Shown in pieces: positions 21,878-52,671 of a stretch of DNA of 64,000 nucleotides. This stretch comes from Oasisia sp. SBJ-2009 (taxonomy: Eukaryota > Annelida > Polychaeta > Sabellida > Siboglinidae), in assembly GCA_964017155.1 (NCBI GenBank), contig OZ024865.1, positions 39,113,926 through 39,177,925 of the forward strand. The letters are read 5' to 3'. The position numbers were made by a program, and so were the translations under genes. The notes under the pieces were generated by a model, which saw nothing but the letters and a program-made list of their open reading frames with translations, ran no database searches and was not told the origin of the DNA. Position 1 is the stretch's first letter. Every line of letters starts with the position of its first letter.

Positions 21878-22029
21878 GTCTTAGAATCATGTTATAATGC
21901 ATTTGTTGTATGCTCTGTGTCTACGCAAGGGTGTGTATGGTGCCTGTCGAAGTTTGCATACCGGAACATACGTTTTCAGATCAGCAGTTCTGAAAAGTGT
22001 CTTGCTTTTGTAATTGGTATACTAAAGTT

Positions 22030-22110
22030 AGCCTCAATTACATAGGCTCCAGTAGGTGACAGCACTTTGTCCATCTCTGTTCTGCTCCCCTTTGAGATCC
22101 CCCAAAAAAA
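22030..22110. mobile_element. Fragment of the TCGATTAACC MITE family
   Basis: GTTAGCCTCAATTACATAGG and AGGTGACAGCAC match the left end of the elements at 24254-24655 and 25612-26137. Truncated. Confidence 0.5.
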
Positions 22111-22465
22111 ACGTTTAAAAAAAATCATACATGAAGAATAACATGTTTACAATACCCCAGTGTCAAGTAAATTTGGAGGTGTAGAATGTTGTGTTTCTGG
22201 TAAGACCTTGTTGCCTTCTCTTTGGGCTGCTTCGTTTGGGCGTCATGCAATGGACGGATGCCAGGAGTTGACGTAGTGTGTAGTTTATGCCAGGCCAAGT
22301 TGTGGGTGTGTTGCACGCTAGGCCAAGGTAAGACGTCGTATAAATACTCGTCTTTAAACAAATCCAACACGTGTTTTTGGAGTTATATTGCTTCTAGTTG
22401 CATGAAATCACATAATGACAATCGGCAAACTCTCAGGGCTGGCACATGTGCCGATTTTCGCTCTG

Positions 22466-22543
22466 TCTGCCTGTCTGTCTCTGTCTCTGTCTCTCTCTCT
22501 CTGTCTCTCTCTGTCTCTCTCTGGCTCTCTCTGTCTCTCTCTG

Positions 22544-22608
<65 letters not shown>

Positions 22609-22623
22609 GTCTGTCTCTCTGTC

Positions 22624-22654
<31 letters not shown>

Positions 22655-22683
22655 CCGTCTGTCTGTCTGTCTGTCTGTCTGTC

Positions 22684-22736
<53 letters not shown>

Positions 22737-22809
22737 GTCTGTCTCTGTCTGTCTCTCTCTCTGTCTCTCTATGTCTCTCTGTCTCTGTCTGTCTGTCTGT
22801 CTGTCTGTC

Positions 22810-22842
<33 letters not shown>

Positions 22843-22889
22843 GTCTGTCTCTGTCTGTCTCTCTCTCTGTCTCTCTATGTCTCTCTGTC

Positions 22890-22926
<37 letters not shown>

Positions 22927-22949
22927 GTCTCTGTCTCTGTCTGTCTGTC

Positions 22950-22982
<33 letters not shown>

Positions 22983-23003
22983 GGCTCTCTCTGTCTCTCT
23001 CTG

Positions 23004-23064
<61 letters not shown>

Positions 23065-23203
23065 GTCTGTCTCTCTGTCTCTGTCTGTCTGTCTGTCTGT
23101 CTGTCTCCGTCTGTCTGTCTGTCTGTCTCTGTCTGTCTGTCTGTCTGTCTGTCTCTGTCTGTCTCTGTCTGTCTCTCTCTCTGTCTCTCTATGTCTCTCT
23201 GTC

Positions 23204-23278
<75 letters not shown>

Positions 23279-23325
23279 GTCTGTCTCTGTCTGTCTCTCT
23301 CTCTGTCTCTCTATGTCTCTCTGTC

Positions 23326-23366
<41 letters not shown>

Positions 23367-23387
23367 GTCTCTGTCTGTCTGTCTGTC

Positions 23388-23436
<49 letters not shown>

Positions 23437-23635
23437 GTCTCTCTCTCTGTCTCTCTGTCACTCTCTCTCTCTCTGTCTCTCTCTCTCTCTGTCTCTCTCT
23501 CTGTCTCTCTCTCTCTCTCTGTCTCTCTGTCTCTCTCTCTGTCTGTATATCTCTCTCTGTCTCTCTCTGTCTGTATATCTCTCTCTGTCTCTCTCTCTCT
23601 GTCTGTCTGTCTGTCTCTCTCTCTCTGTCTCTCTC

Positions 23636-23708
<73 letters not shown>
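22466..23708. repeat. 1.24-kb polypyrimidine (TC)n/(TCTG)n array
   Basis: Continuous TCTG, TCTC and TCTCTG words with an internal higher-order repeat (blocks with CTCTCTATGTCTCTCTG recur about every 120 bp). Lies between the convergent 3' ends of ANAPC7 and the receptor gene. The 450-530 residue open frames are artefacts. Confidence 0.96.
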
Positions 23709-23710
<2 letters not shown>

Positions 23711-23759
23711 GTGTGTGCCTTTGTCTCTCTGTTTTTCGCTCGCTCTCTCAGCGTATTTT

Positions 23760-24235
23760 CAAGAATACTCGGAAGCCCCTAAATCCAGGTTTAACGTATA
23801 AAATATTCTAGGTAATTATGAACATTATAACACTCATCACAACAATGATGATGACGACAACGACATCCTTACCATCCGTCTCCTCACATTCATCCTTCTG
23901 ACTGCGCGCCACGCTCACATCACGTGACCAGTAACATTACGTCACGCGAAAAAATAGATCGCCGAACATGTGACGTGTTAGTTAATTTCGCCGTATATAT
24001 TGTTGAAATTACATTTGTTTGATATGGATTTTATTTTGAACTATGAACAATTGCTACAACATTAATCATCTTGATAATCATATTATATCAAAACGCTTTG
24101 GCATACTGTGTATAGTTCTTTGTATACACGATCTTCTAGAATATACACATGATCCTACTGAAATCTAATTAATAACGAACTAACTGTCCTTATAATGTCC
24201 AGCGTCGATGACATAGAGGGTGTCCGCGTCTATGT
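23760..24235. other. Intergenic, nothing recognised
   Basis: Unique AT-rich DNA between the polypyrimidine array and the receptor 3' end. Confidence 0.4.
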
Positions 24236-24241
24236 TTTATT
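24236..24241 (-). terminator. Candidate receptor poly(A) signal
   Basis: AATAAA on the minus strand about 445 bp downstream of the receptor stop codon, just beyond the MITE at 24254-24655. Usage is inferred. Confidence 0.35.
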
Positions 24242-24253
24242 TTCATTTACTAT

Positions 24254-24655
24254 TAGCCTCGATTACCCAGGGTCCGTGAGGTGGCAGCACCTTTCAGCCC
24301 CCCAACTCTGCCTGGGAAATTAATGGGCTGCAGTTGTAACCGCCAGGGCCGCCTTACCCCAGATTAGCGTACAGACGCTGATTGGCTCTCAGGCCAACTA
24401 TGAAATAAAAGTAACAATATACCTTTACAAGGTAATGATATTCTATGAAAATTATTCAACATCTAACTGATATTCACACAAAATAAATACAAATTTGCAG
24501 TTGTTAATAAAATAGGGATTACGGCAGGATTAACCAGTATCCGTGAGGTGGCAGCATTGTTTGGCCTCACACGGATAATATTCCAAAGCCGGCAAAGCAC
24601 CAGACTCAGACTGTCTGCTCGGCGTAGTTACGCAGTCGGTTAAGCGAGACTAATA
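24254..24655. mobile_element. MITE with TAGTCTCG(A/C)TTAACC-type ends, copy A
   Basis: Begins AGCCTCGATTACCCAGG and ends GGTTAAGCGAGACTA. Internal words TCCGTGAGGTGGCAGCA occur twice. Located just past the receptor stop codon, so probably transcribed in its 3'UTR. Confidence 0.75.
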
Positions 24656-24685
24656 ATTATTTACTATTACCACCGTCGATCGTAA

Positions 24686-34652
<9,967 letters not shown>

Positions 34653-34669
34653 CTTCGAGATTTAACAAA

Positions 34670-35072
34670 ATTTAACAAGATTGCCACCTAGAGAATCAAC
34701 TCAAGATGGCAGGTGGACAAGGAAGCCCTTTGGCTTATCGAGAGTCCAACCTATCTATCTAAATGTACCCCGCCCTTCTTAGGTACATGTCAATTTTATT
34801 TTTAAACATATTAACACTACTAGCACCTACACAATCAGCCGATAATCTGTTCCATTCATTTACTGTTCTTTGTGAAAATGAAAATTTTCTAATATCTAAT
34901 CTACACTGCTTCTTTGCTAATGTAACTCCATGTCCTCTAGTCCTTCTCTCTTCCTTGACTGAGAAAAAAATATTTCTGTCAATATTTTCATACCCATTCA
35001 ATATTTTAAAAACTTCTATCTGATCTCCTCGCAGTCTCCTGGTTTCAAGATAACGCACATTACATTCTGGCA
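34670..35072 (-). mobile_element. LINE C-terminus and 3'UTR, minus strand
   Basis: Encodes [52 protein letters not shown] and FKNKIDMYLRRAGYI with a stop at 34759. Then a 3'UTR with CTTGTCCACCTGCCATC and a TTAAATTTTG tail. Same family as 6842-7380. The 5' end is cut by the GGAGG/GGGAA array. Confidence 0.85.
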
Positions 35073-36217
35073 GGCGAGGGGGGAGGGAGGGAGGGAGGGA
35101 GGGGAGGGAGGGGAGGGAGGGGTGGGAGGGAGGGAGCGGAGGGATGGAGGGATGGAGGGATGGAGGAGGGATGGAGGGGAATGGAAGGGAATGGAATGGA
35201 ATGGAATGGAATGGAATGGAATGGAAGGGAAGGGAAGGGAAGGGAAGGGAAGGGAAGGGAAGGGAAGGGAAGGGAAGGGAAGGGAAGGGAAGGGAAGGGA
35301 AGGGAAGGGAAGGGAAGGGAAGGGAAGGGAAGGGAAGGGAAGGGAAGGGAAGGGAAGGGAAGGGAAGGGAAGGGAAGGGAAGGGAAGGGAAGGGAAGGGA
35401 AGGGAAGGGAAGGGAAGGGAAGGGAAGGGAAGGGAAGGGAAGGGAAGGGAAGGGAAGGGAAGGGAAGGGAAGGGAAGGGAAGGGAAGGGAAGGGAAGGGA
35501 AGGGAAGGGAAGGGAAGGGAAGGGAAGGGAAGGGAAGGGAAGGGAAGGGAAGGGAAGGGAAGGGAAGGGAAGGGAAGGGAAGGGAAGGGAAGGGAAGGGA
35601 AGGGAAGGGAAGGGAAGGGAAGGGAAGGGAAGGGAAGGGAAGGGAAGGGAAGGGAAGGGAAGGGAAGGGAAGGGAAGGGAAGGGAAGGGAAGGGAAGGGA
35701 AGGGAAGGGAAGGGAAGGGAAGGGAAGGGAAGGGAAGGGAAGGGAAGGGAAGGGAAGGGAAGGGAAGGGAAGGGAAGGGAAGGGAAGGGAAGGGAAGGGA
35801 AGGGAAGGGAAGGGAAGGGAAGGGAAGGGAAGGGAAGGGAAGGGAAGGGAAGGGAAGGGAAGGGAAGGGAAGGGAAGGGAAGGGAAGGGAAGGGAAGGGA
35901 AGGGAAGGGAAGGGAAGGGAAGGGAAGGGAAGGGAAGGGAAGGGAAGGGAAGGGAAGGGAAGGGAAGGGAAGGGAAGGGAAGGGAAGGGAAGGGAAGGGA
36001 AGGGAAGGGAAGGGAAGGGAAGGGAAGGGAAGGGAAGGGAAGGGAAGGGAAGGGAAGGGAAGGGAAGGGAAGGGAAGGGAAGGGAAGGGAAGGGAAGGGA
36101 AGGGAAGGGAAGGGAAGGGAAGGGAAGGGAAGGGAAGGGAAGGGAAGGGAAGGGAAGGGAAGGGAAGGGAAGGGAAGGGAAGGGAAGGGAAGGGAAGGGA
36201 AGAGGGAGGGAGGGAGG
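35072..36217. repeat. (GGGAA)n array, about 1 kb, with (GGAAT)n edge
   Basis: (GGGAG)n at 35080-35160, then (GGAAT)n at about 35190-35225, then roughly 195 perfect GGGAA units to about 36201. One strand is purine only and could form G-quadruplex or triplex DNA. The open frames through it (PSLPF or REGKG repeats) are artefacts. Confidence 0.97.
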
Positions 36218-36249
36218 CACGCACACACTCACACACACACACACACACT

Positions 36250-36281
<32 letters not shown>

Positions 36282-36332
36282 CACATAAACACACGCACGC
36301 ATGCACACACGCGCACACATACACACACATTG
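36218..36332. repeat. (CA)n microsatellite
   Basis: CA/CACG repeats directly following the GGGAA array. Confidence 0.95.
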
Positions 36333-37737
36333 TTACATAGTAATATTATTTACTAATAACCTGGCTAGTATTTGTAGTAATTGCATTCACATGCAAACTG
36401 CACATAACCTGAAAACTATTAAACGTGAAACTATTTAAAATGATTGCGTACAAAATATATTGCACAACTGGATTCGTGCATATTATGTATAGTTAAATTC
36501 TTATCTCGTCCGCAGGCTACGTACGGCAGCAAGACATCCCCAGCTAAGCGATAGCTGACCCATGACCGTCACGCATGACTGAACACAACTACAATCATGC
36601 AGTCGGCTCTGGTTTCTTAGTGTAAATCTAAATAACCGTTTTCTGTGTTGAGATGGACAAACTAATGCCGAATGATTTGCGAATGTGAACATGACGTGTT
36701 TACAAAGCTACACATTTGTGCATATGGGATTCAGCTAATCATGGCTGACGTAGGTGTACTTACGTGGAAGAAGAAGTAATATTTATAAAAAGAAAATGCA
36801 TCGGTGGGCCAGGAAGTGGATTCAGCTGGTGGTGCCAGCTCCTAGGTTTTATTTTTCATTTAGTATTACTGCCTTGTGCCTGTAACGTGCACGTTGAATG
36901 CTTACTGTCTGAGTGACAATTTGTGTTGGTTACTTTATTACTTTCGGGACAAGTCAACGTAACGTAATTTGAGAGATTCCGTCTGCAACACGTTCAAATA
37001 GTAAACAAAACATCCAGTTTCAATACAAAATTGATTGGCAATAATTAAAAGCGGATTTAACGTTGTTGTTTAACTTTCCCACGTTCTACACCGCTAACTG
37101 TTAGACCTAACCTGGTCAACTAAATGGGTTCTTAGTTGTTAGACAAGGCCTATCTAGCAGTAGAGGTATACTTAACCATCAGCCCGGTGATTGGTGTAAC
37201 CTGAGTACCTGACATAGGGAGCGGAAATTAACCAGCATGCTTCATCGGTTACAAAAACGGACGGTTCGGGCTGTGGACCGAACGCGTCGTGAGCCGAACC
37301 TTCCCCTGGTCACGGTTGGCGCGGCGCGCCTGTCTACGTACCTGCAACTGTCATTGTGGTGCACAGGTATAACAAAACTGGTATCGCTCCATGTCCGGGT
37401 ACCAATGCCATGGCCGCCTTTTAGTTGTACTCGGTTGGAGTCTGACTGAAGAACCGAGTATGACACACGTAATAAGACCGAAGTAACAATATCCACGGCG
37501 CTCAGTAATCGCAGTAGACGCGCCCCAAAACCACAGCTCGACAGCGCTAACGATTGCAGCTCACTGCGTGTGTTTGTCGCGACGAAAAACGTCTAGTCTG
37601 GCTGTGTTCGACTTGACCCAGTTAGGTGACTAGCCACTGGGATTGTCGCTCTACAGCTACGTGGGTCTGCGGTAAAAAGTGCCGCAGCGCGTCTAAAAAT
37701 AAACCCTTTATACAGCGACAGAGGCAATGTTCTGAAG
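36333..37737. other. Intergenic region, one repeat recognised
   Basis: 36830-37090 matches 33835-33990. The rest (including a GC-richer part at 37240-37620) has only short open frames without recognisable motifs. The receptor's missing signal-peptide exon should lie somewhere upstream of 34652, but none could be fixed. Confidence 0.4.
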
Positions 37738-38072
37738 AGCGCAATGGCTCAGGGGTAGAGCTTCGGACTCTCGACTACAAGAACCCGGGTTTGAATCCTG
37801 TACTGCGGTGTTAAAATCTCGGGCAAGTTTTTTCAGTCTACATTGCTCCAGTTCACTCAAATGTATAAATGAGTACCTGGCTATAGACAGTGGTGGATAT
37901 GTGTACGAGCAGCCTTCGCGCATTAATTGTAGTATATGGCTGGATGCTTCCCAGAGAAGCCGAAATGGTGTCTGAGTGAACAGGTCTGTCAGGGAAGTAA
38001 TGGGTAAAGCGCTTTGAACGGTCCTGAGGACTGCATGATATTGCGCTATAATATATAAGAACTTGCCTTTAC
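37738..38072 (+). mobile_element. SINE family A, copy 5
   Basis: A box TGGCTCAGGGGTAG, B-box GGTTTGAATCC, full body and tail ATATAAGAACTTGCCTTTAC. Confidence 0.9.
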
Positions 38073-38340
38073 TTTTTTTATTTTCGTAGTTTTCCAGTTG
38101 CATTTAGCGGTTGTAGGATATGCGTACATTATGCATAGCAAATGTACTTTGCAGTCAGACTGTTAGCTGAGATACTTATTCCCCATGTAGCCAAAGAAAA
38201 GTTTAGCACACATAGTTAACAAGATTGAAAAAAATATGTTAAGCTGTTATTTTAAAAATAAAATTATCAAGTAACATGCTCAGCATAAAGAGTGCACATG
38301 TCAACAGTGTACCCATGATGGCGGGAATGAGTTGAATGCG

Positions 38341-38488
38341 GGAGAAACGGCGGGGGGGGGGGGATAAAGGGATCGCGATATCTTGGAAAAGCACCACATT
38401 TCAGTTTTGTGGACTATCATAATATACCCGCATATTAGCTCGTGACATAGCTAAAGTTGACTGGTGGGTGATTAGTGACACACGCGCG

Positions 38489-38551
<63 letters not shown>
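38341..38551. repeat. Poly(G) run and (CG)n(CA)n microsatellite
   Basis: G run at 38350-38363. (CG) then (CA) at 38482-38551. Confidence 0.9.
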
Positions 38552-38554
<3 letters not shown>

Positions 38555-38639
38555 TATGTTTTTGGTGCATATACTTGCACTATCTTTGGTTTGTAGCGCA
38601 TTGTTATGCACAGAACAACTTCTGTTACTCTGGGGCTGA

Positions 38640-38950
38640 TGCTGTTTACCCTCACATGTTATGGTCCTTCCATTTCCTGTTTATGAGGAAGCCTACTCCT
38701 GCTTGGCCGTTGTTTGCCTTAGAATGGTATAGTAGGTGGCCACTTTGTAAGGTAGTGAAGCATTCCTCTGGTCTTCTCACTTCGGAGATCCCTATCACAT
38801 CCCATACCAACCGGGTTTCCCTAAGTTCTTCTTCGAGTTCTTGTATGTGTTCCTCTCTTAGTAGAGTTCTGACGTTGTATGTCGCTATCTTTAGTCTACT
38901 TACCGTCTTTCGGCGGCTCTTTTTGACCCATATATATTCTTAGAACCCAT
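38640..38950 (-). pseudogene. RTE-type LINE endonuclease fragment
   Basis: The minus strand reads LKIATYNVRTLLREEHIQEL, RETRLVWDVIGISEVRRPEE and SGHLLYHSKANNGQAGVGFL. This is the N-terminal APE-type endonuclease domain of RTE/BovB-like elements (IATWNVRTL and SEVRR motifs). No reverse transcriptase follows, so it is a fragment. Confidence 0.8.
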
Positions 38951-39105
38951 GCTAGTTGACCAGAGCCGCCTATTGGTCATAGACTCTACGTACGGTTCCG
39001 TAGTCCATACATATGGGCAAATAGGTTTTATGTTAACTCTTTTAAATAAACTTTTTTATTTCGAAAATGTATACAACTGATTTGTTGATATATATAACGC
39101 GTACC

Positions 39106-39108
<3 letters not shown>

Positions 39109-39185
<77 letters not shown>
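39109..39185. repeat. (AT)n microsatellite
   Basis: Perfect AT run. Confidence 0.96.
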
Positions 39186-39189
<4 letters not shown>

Positions 39190-39646
39190 CCATATTCTTA
39201 TTTTCTTAAATTATAATTCGTAAATTGTTTAAGTAAATTAGAAAAATGGAAATTTACATTGACTAAGCGGAAGCTAGTCAAAACCAAATACCGATTGAAC
39301 GTAACGTAATATGGTGACGTCCAGTGTTCAAAGGTATCCAAGTTTGAAACAAATATTTAAACTATTATATAAAGTCCCATGCTCATAAAATGTTGGTCAG
39401 TATATCCTCTAAATGGTATGTTCATATGTTTGGGCATTGGTTGTTATACCATTTCAGCTCCGCTTTCACATTTGTACAAGCACAGAATGTGGGACTCAAT
39501 GGATCGCCATCTACTATTTACCGGATTCCGTACCTGTTTGTTTTAATAATTATAATACTTTCAAATGCAGGACACAGGTACTGCCACCGGCCGGGCTTCC
39601 TTGAACTCAGGTCTCAGATGGTTATCATTCAAACAGCCCAAACTTT

Positions 39647-39735
39647 AGCATCGATTACCCAGGCTCCGTGAGATGGCAGCACCTCAACTCATCTCGGTGT
39701 AATTACGCAGCCGACCGACAGTCAAACTTGGGTTA
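39647..39735. mobile_element. Fragment of the TCGATTAACC MITE family
   Basis: AGCATCGATTACCCAGGCTC, GATGGCAGCAC and TAATTACGCAGCCGAC match the ends of the elements near the receptor gene, with the interior missing. Confidence 0.6.
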
Positions 39736-39949
39736 ACGAAGGAGTTTGTAGTGCTTCTTGTGCGCACGGGCGTCGATCGGTGGGGGACGGGGGGGGGGGG
39801 GGGGACGCGTCCCCCCCCCACTTTTCAGGGTGGGGGGACAGCATAGGAATTGTCCCCCCCCCACTTTTCAGCTCAGAAAAATTGCGAGGCATATAGCATG
39901 ACTCAACACTCCTCTCTCTTAAAAGCCGCTACATAGGACTAGCTACACA

Positions 39950-40240
39950 ATAAACTCGCCATATGAAGTTCAGCAAAGTTATTTATCGCAAATTAACACG
40001 AGGCAAACAAGGTTTGAGGCATGTTTTGCGCCATAATCCGTGGTAGTTATTAATAAATGTAATATTTTAATGTCTTGAATGGAGAGTTATCGAACAGGAG
40101 AGTTATCGAACAGCGCGTGGCATTTATACAAAAAATGCTTTGTTATTTCGCTGCACATTGATGAGTTTTAATTTGTCGCGCATACGCAGAAAGGCCATTC
40201 GGAAAGTTTATAACTACCGGAAAAATGTAAGCCGCTGCCG
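39950..40240. mobile_element. Foldback MITE relative of 20838-21310
   Basis: Shares AAATTAACACGAGGCAAACA (inverted relative to 21121-21150), CGCTGCACATTGATG, CGCATACGCAGAAA and CCGGAAAAATGTAAGC. Confidence 0.7.
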
Positions 40241-41124
40241 GGCTCTATCAACCTTGTGTTGATATTATTAATAGGCTTTAGCCATCAAGCACATTTTAAA
40301 TGATGAAATTTGTGTTGCACTTTCACCCCTCGCCTGCTTGATGCTTATCGCCTACGGCATTAGCGGCGGATTCCTGCAGTTTGTGTAACTTATTCCATTT
40401 GAGTGATGACAAATTTCCTTTGCCAAAATGTTGGATTGGGAAGTTCTACACAGGCAGAGCATGGGCGTCGATCAGTGGGGGGCGAGGGGAACGCTGATCA
40501 CCCCACGGCCTGAGGGGGTCAGCATAGGAAATGTCCTCATACTTTTTCAGTTCATAAAACAAATGTATAGGCATATATAGCGAGACTGATCACTCCCCTC
40601 TCTTAAAACCCTACATCGGTCTAGTAGTAAAATTAATAATACGACCGACTACCTAGTGGGAAATCACTAGACAAATTGCTTGGTTGGCCGCACCCCGCAA
40701 CTTGATCTTAGTCCAGTAAATATTCATCATGCCGGGGTTTCATTTTGCAACCTTGTGTTGATATATTAATAGGCATTAGCAATCAAGTGCATTATAGATT
40801 ATTAATTGTTGTTTGCCCTGTCACCCCTTGGATTGCAGCCTGGTCGCCCTGGTGGATATTTATATCGCCTACGGCGGATACAGCGGATTTATGCACTTTG
40901 TGTAATTTGATCTCATTTTAGTGATGACAAATTTCTTTGCCAAATAGTGGGATTGGGAAGTCCTACACAGGCATCCCTGTAAGCTCTCCATCTTGTCATT
41001 CTATGAATCAGGCAAGCAGTGTTGGGTCCAAAGTCTACCCCCCAAATGTTCAGTGATTGGGGTGGGCCATGGCCCCTCTTAAATTTATGTTGCCAACATA
41101 ACTATTATAAATAGCATAACATAA

Positions 41125-41609
<485 letters not shown>

Positions 41610-41706
41610 GCATACATATGTGTACATATAAGTTGGTCCCCCGCCCCCCCCCCCCCACTTTTAAAACCGGATCGACGCCCCTGCTTGTGCGCATGCGGTA
41701 GGTAGT

Positions 41707-41711
41707 ATGTA

Positions 41712-41787
<76 letters not shown>

Positions 41788-41902
41788 TGTGTGTGTGTGT
41801 GTGTTTGTTTGTCTGTGTGTTTGTTTGTTTGTTTGTTTGTTTGTTTGTTTGTTTGTTTGTTTGTTTGTTTGTTTGTTTGTTTGTTTGTTTGTTTGTTTGC
41901 TG
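41707..41902. repeat. (GT)n(GTTT)n microsatellite
   Basis: (GT) to about 41804 then (GTTT) to 41899. Confidence 0.97.
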
Positions 41903-41934
41903 TTGACTGAAACTCTCTGTTTTCGATGTGAAAG

Positions 41935-42130
41935 AACTTATTTTATCAAGTTTTTGGTGTTTCCAGTTATTCCATAGAAGTCTAATCTTGATAAGAGGCG
42001 TTTACGGGGGGCTTTGTCAAAGGTTTTGGCGAAATCAAGCAGGATGGCACCTATCTGTGTCTTGTTATCTATAGCTGTTATCCAGTCATGAACCGTCTGG
42101 ATGAGAATTACAGAGGGCAACAAATGTATC
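41935..42130 (-). pseudogene. Reverse-transcriptase fragment of a LINE
   Basis: The minus strand encodes TQIGAILLDFAKTFDKAPRK and RLLSRLDFYGITGNTKNLI, the palm block of non-LTR reverse transcriptase (LDF-x-K-x-FDK-x-P, YGI-x-G). Only about 60 residues remain. Confidence 0.8.
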
Positions 42131-42218
42131 TAAAATCTACATTTTGGAGGAAGTTGGCCACAAGAGAATAAGAAAACCACAAACGTAGAAAGGAAAACTT
42201 CACACTCAAAACATCACA

Positions 42219-42224
42219 TTTATT
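42219..42224 (-). terminator. Candidate poly(A) signal of the PTCHD3-like gene
   Basis: AATAAA on the minus strand, 1.3 kb after the stop codon. The interval 42230-43518 is otherwise unremarkable and would be 3'UTR. Confidence 0.35.
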
Positions 42225-43518
42225 ACAAATGCTCTCTCGTCATATATAAAATAGTTCACGTGTTACAAAAACAACATTTGGAGATAAGCCAGATGTTCAT
42301 TTGGTCCGCGCATGACAGAACAAGTGGTACTAAGTGAGCGTGCGTTAGCTGGAGACAGTTCACCAACAGTATTGGTCTGTACGTAATAAGACTTTCACCG
42401 TTATTCCGTTTTTGCAAAAACGTCGCTTTTACCTGAACATGCACAGGTAGCAGAATTAATAAAAAAATAAACATCCCAATATTAACTCTATAGCGTCTGG
42501 ATTGTATAATGATTTAGCGTTCGGATTAAAATTTTACGCAATGGTTAATGATAATAAATAACAATAATAATGTTCTAGATAGAGGACGATTTTGTATAGG
42601 AAATATTCGGTTGTGGCAATACAACGTTAAACAATTTAGCGTATTTACACATCATTGACGCTTCGATATGATTGAATTGATGTTGCAGTAACAAATCTTA
42701 GAAAACCACAAACATTAAAGTACAAATAAAACAAACGAAGAGGAACAATACACAGTTGTAATGTTGGTTTGTATCGCCCTACTAACGCGGTCGACTTAGT
42801 AAAGTTATCACACGGAGATCATTGGTAATACAGCAGCATAATACTTAATTTCGCCTAGAGGACTACTCTTCGTTTAGATTAACGCAACTACACAGCTGCG
42901 TTTCATGCAGCGAATAATATCACATGGTTGGTGCAGTCTTAATCGAACAACTTACATATCATATTCACACGTAGTGTATTTACGTCGGAAACATGTGATT
43001 GTCTAAAATAACCCCGATTAGTGATGTTACTTGTTCGGGTTGACGTTGCCCCATATAACTATCGCAAAGTGCTAATTATAACACGTAATCACCTTGGCTT
43101 TAATACTCAATCACTCTGGCTGTAATACTCACACTCGCCACGGTCTTGACGTTAACCCTTTACGCTAACCCTTTTCGTTAAGCCTTAAGGCCACTCGTCC
43201 TATCGAGCTGTGTGTAACGCATTCGTTCCTGTTCGACTCGCCTAAATTCCCAATAAATAACGATAAATATCCTGAAAACACAAGAACTTTGCATTGATTG
43301 AGCGATTTGCTATTCCGATTGTTAGCAATATGGCACGACTTTAGGTGTAAATCAGTCTAGTTCATCCGGTGACAAGATTCAGTCCTTCCACGGACATGAC
43401 ATAACACGGCACAGTCGGTCGACTGATACAACTCAGCCTGCACACGGGGTGATCCAGCCACAACTACGACGGAGGGAAAGATCACGTCCCCCTTCCTGAT
43501 TTAGCACTACGTTATATG

Positions 43519-51711
<8,193 letters not shown>

Positions 51712-51779
51712 TGTCACGTGTCATGTGTGGGCGGCGTGCTGTGTGTCGTGTGCTGTCACAACGGCCGATGGACTGTTGG

Positions 51780-52305
51780 CTGAAACAAGCACACAAACAC
51801 ACACATGAGTAGAGAGTAAGAATAACGTTATTCGCAACGCAACATGTACAAGAACAAACATAAGCAAAATAAAAAAATTGTCAGTGTGTTGCACTGCATG
51901 GCTGTCACTTGGCTAAAAGCCGTCTTCCAGTGACACCATCATCATTGAAAATAACCATCGTTACTATAGATATACGATACACAATTGTACTATTACAACA
52001 CAATACAACAGGAGAATTGTCAAAGTAAAACTACACATATTGTTAGACATCACCAAGACTGTATAAATAAATAAATATATAAAGTAGGCCCCTCTGGAGT
52101 TTGTCACTGTTTCTGGTGATATCTGAGATGCTTGAACCAAGTACAATATAAATTAGTATAAATAAAACAAAAATTGTAAATAGCATGGATAAGCATGGAT
52201 GGATCCAAATGTAGCTGAGTTGCTTGCGGAAAAGGCAGTCACCCGCGCAATTGTTTTGAAAATTGCGGTACTTGTTTAAGTGCGTCCCAGACTTAGACGC
52301 AACTA
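51780..52305. other. Region upstream of PTCHD3-like exon 1, nothing recognised
   Basis: AT-rich sequence following the likely acceptor at 51780-51782. Probably a 5'UTR intron. Confidence 0.35.
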
Positions 52306-52309
52306 TACG

Positions 52310-52490
52310 CTAACTCGTGGCATACATGCATGCGAAGCGAATGGTTATCACTGCAGTGGGGTAAAAGCGGAGGGTTATTATTGCAGTGAGGTAAAAGCGG
52401 AAGTTATTACTGCAGTGGGGGTAAAAGCGAAGGGTTATTATTGCAGTGGGGGTAAAAGTGAGGGGTTAGTACAGCAGTGGTGGTAACATC
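52310..52490. repeat. Short tandem repeat, about 31-bp unit, 5 units
   Basis: Unit TGCAGTGGGGTAAAAGCG plus AGGGTTATTAT, diverging toward the right. Confidence 0.85.
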
Positions 52491-52671
52491 TAAGGGTCTT
52501 GTTAAATAATCGCGATATAGTGAGAGTAGCTGACAAATCGCTGCGATAGACAGATGAAAATGTCAAAATGTGGAACAGACAAAACACAACGGAGAGGGTT
52601 TGCTTAGTTTGATCAAGATAAACTAACTGCAAGACGTCGGAATATCAGCAATGTTTCCATCAGACTTCGCC

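Noticed and set aside
22222..23811. Long open frames of about 450-530 residues rich in Ser, Leu, Val and Cys
   Set aside because: Produced by the (TC)n/(TCTG)n array in all three plus frames; no start context, no non-repeat domain.
34759..36228. 489-residue minus-strand open frame of PSLPF repeats
   Set aside because: It is the 5-bp (GGGAA)n array read through; only the last 100 residues, a LINE C-terminus, are biological.
36501..36692. Possible receptor signal-peptide exon (MGQLSLSWGCLAA then GTACGT, minus)
   Set aside because: It ends in phase 0, while the first recovered receptor exon needs phase 1 if it starts at 34652; hydrophobicity is also weak.
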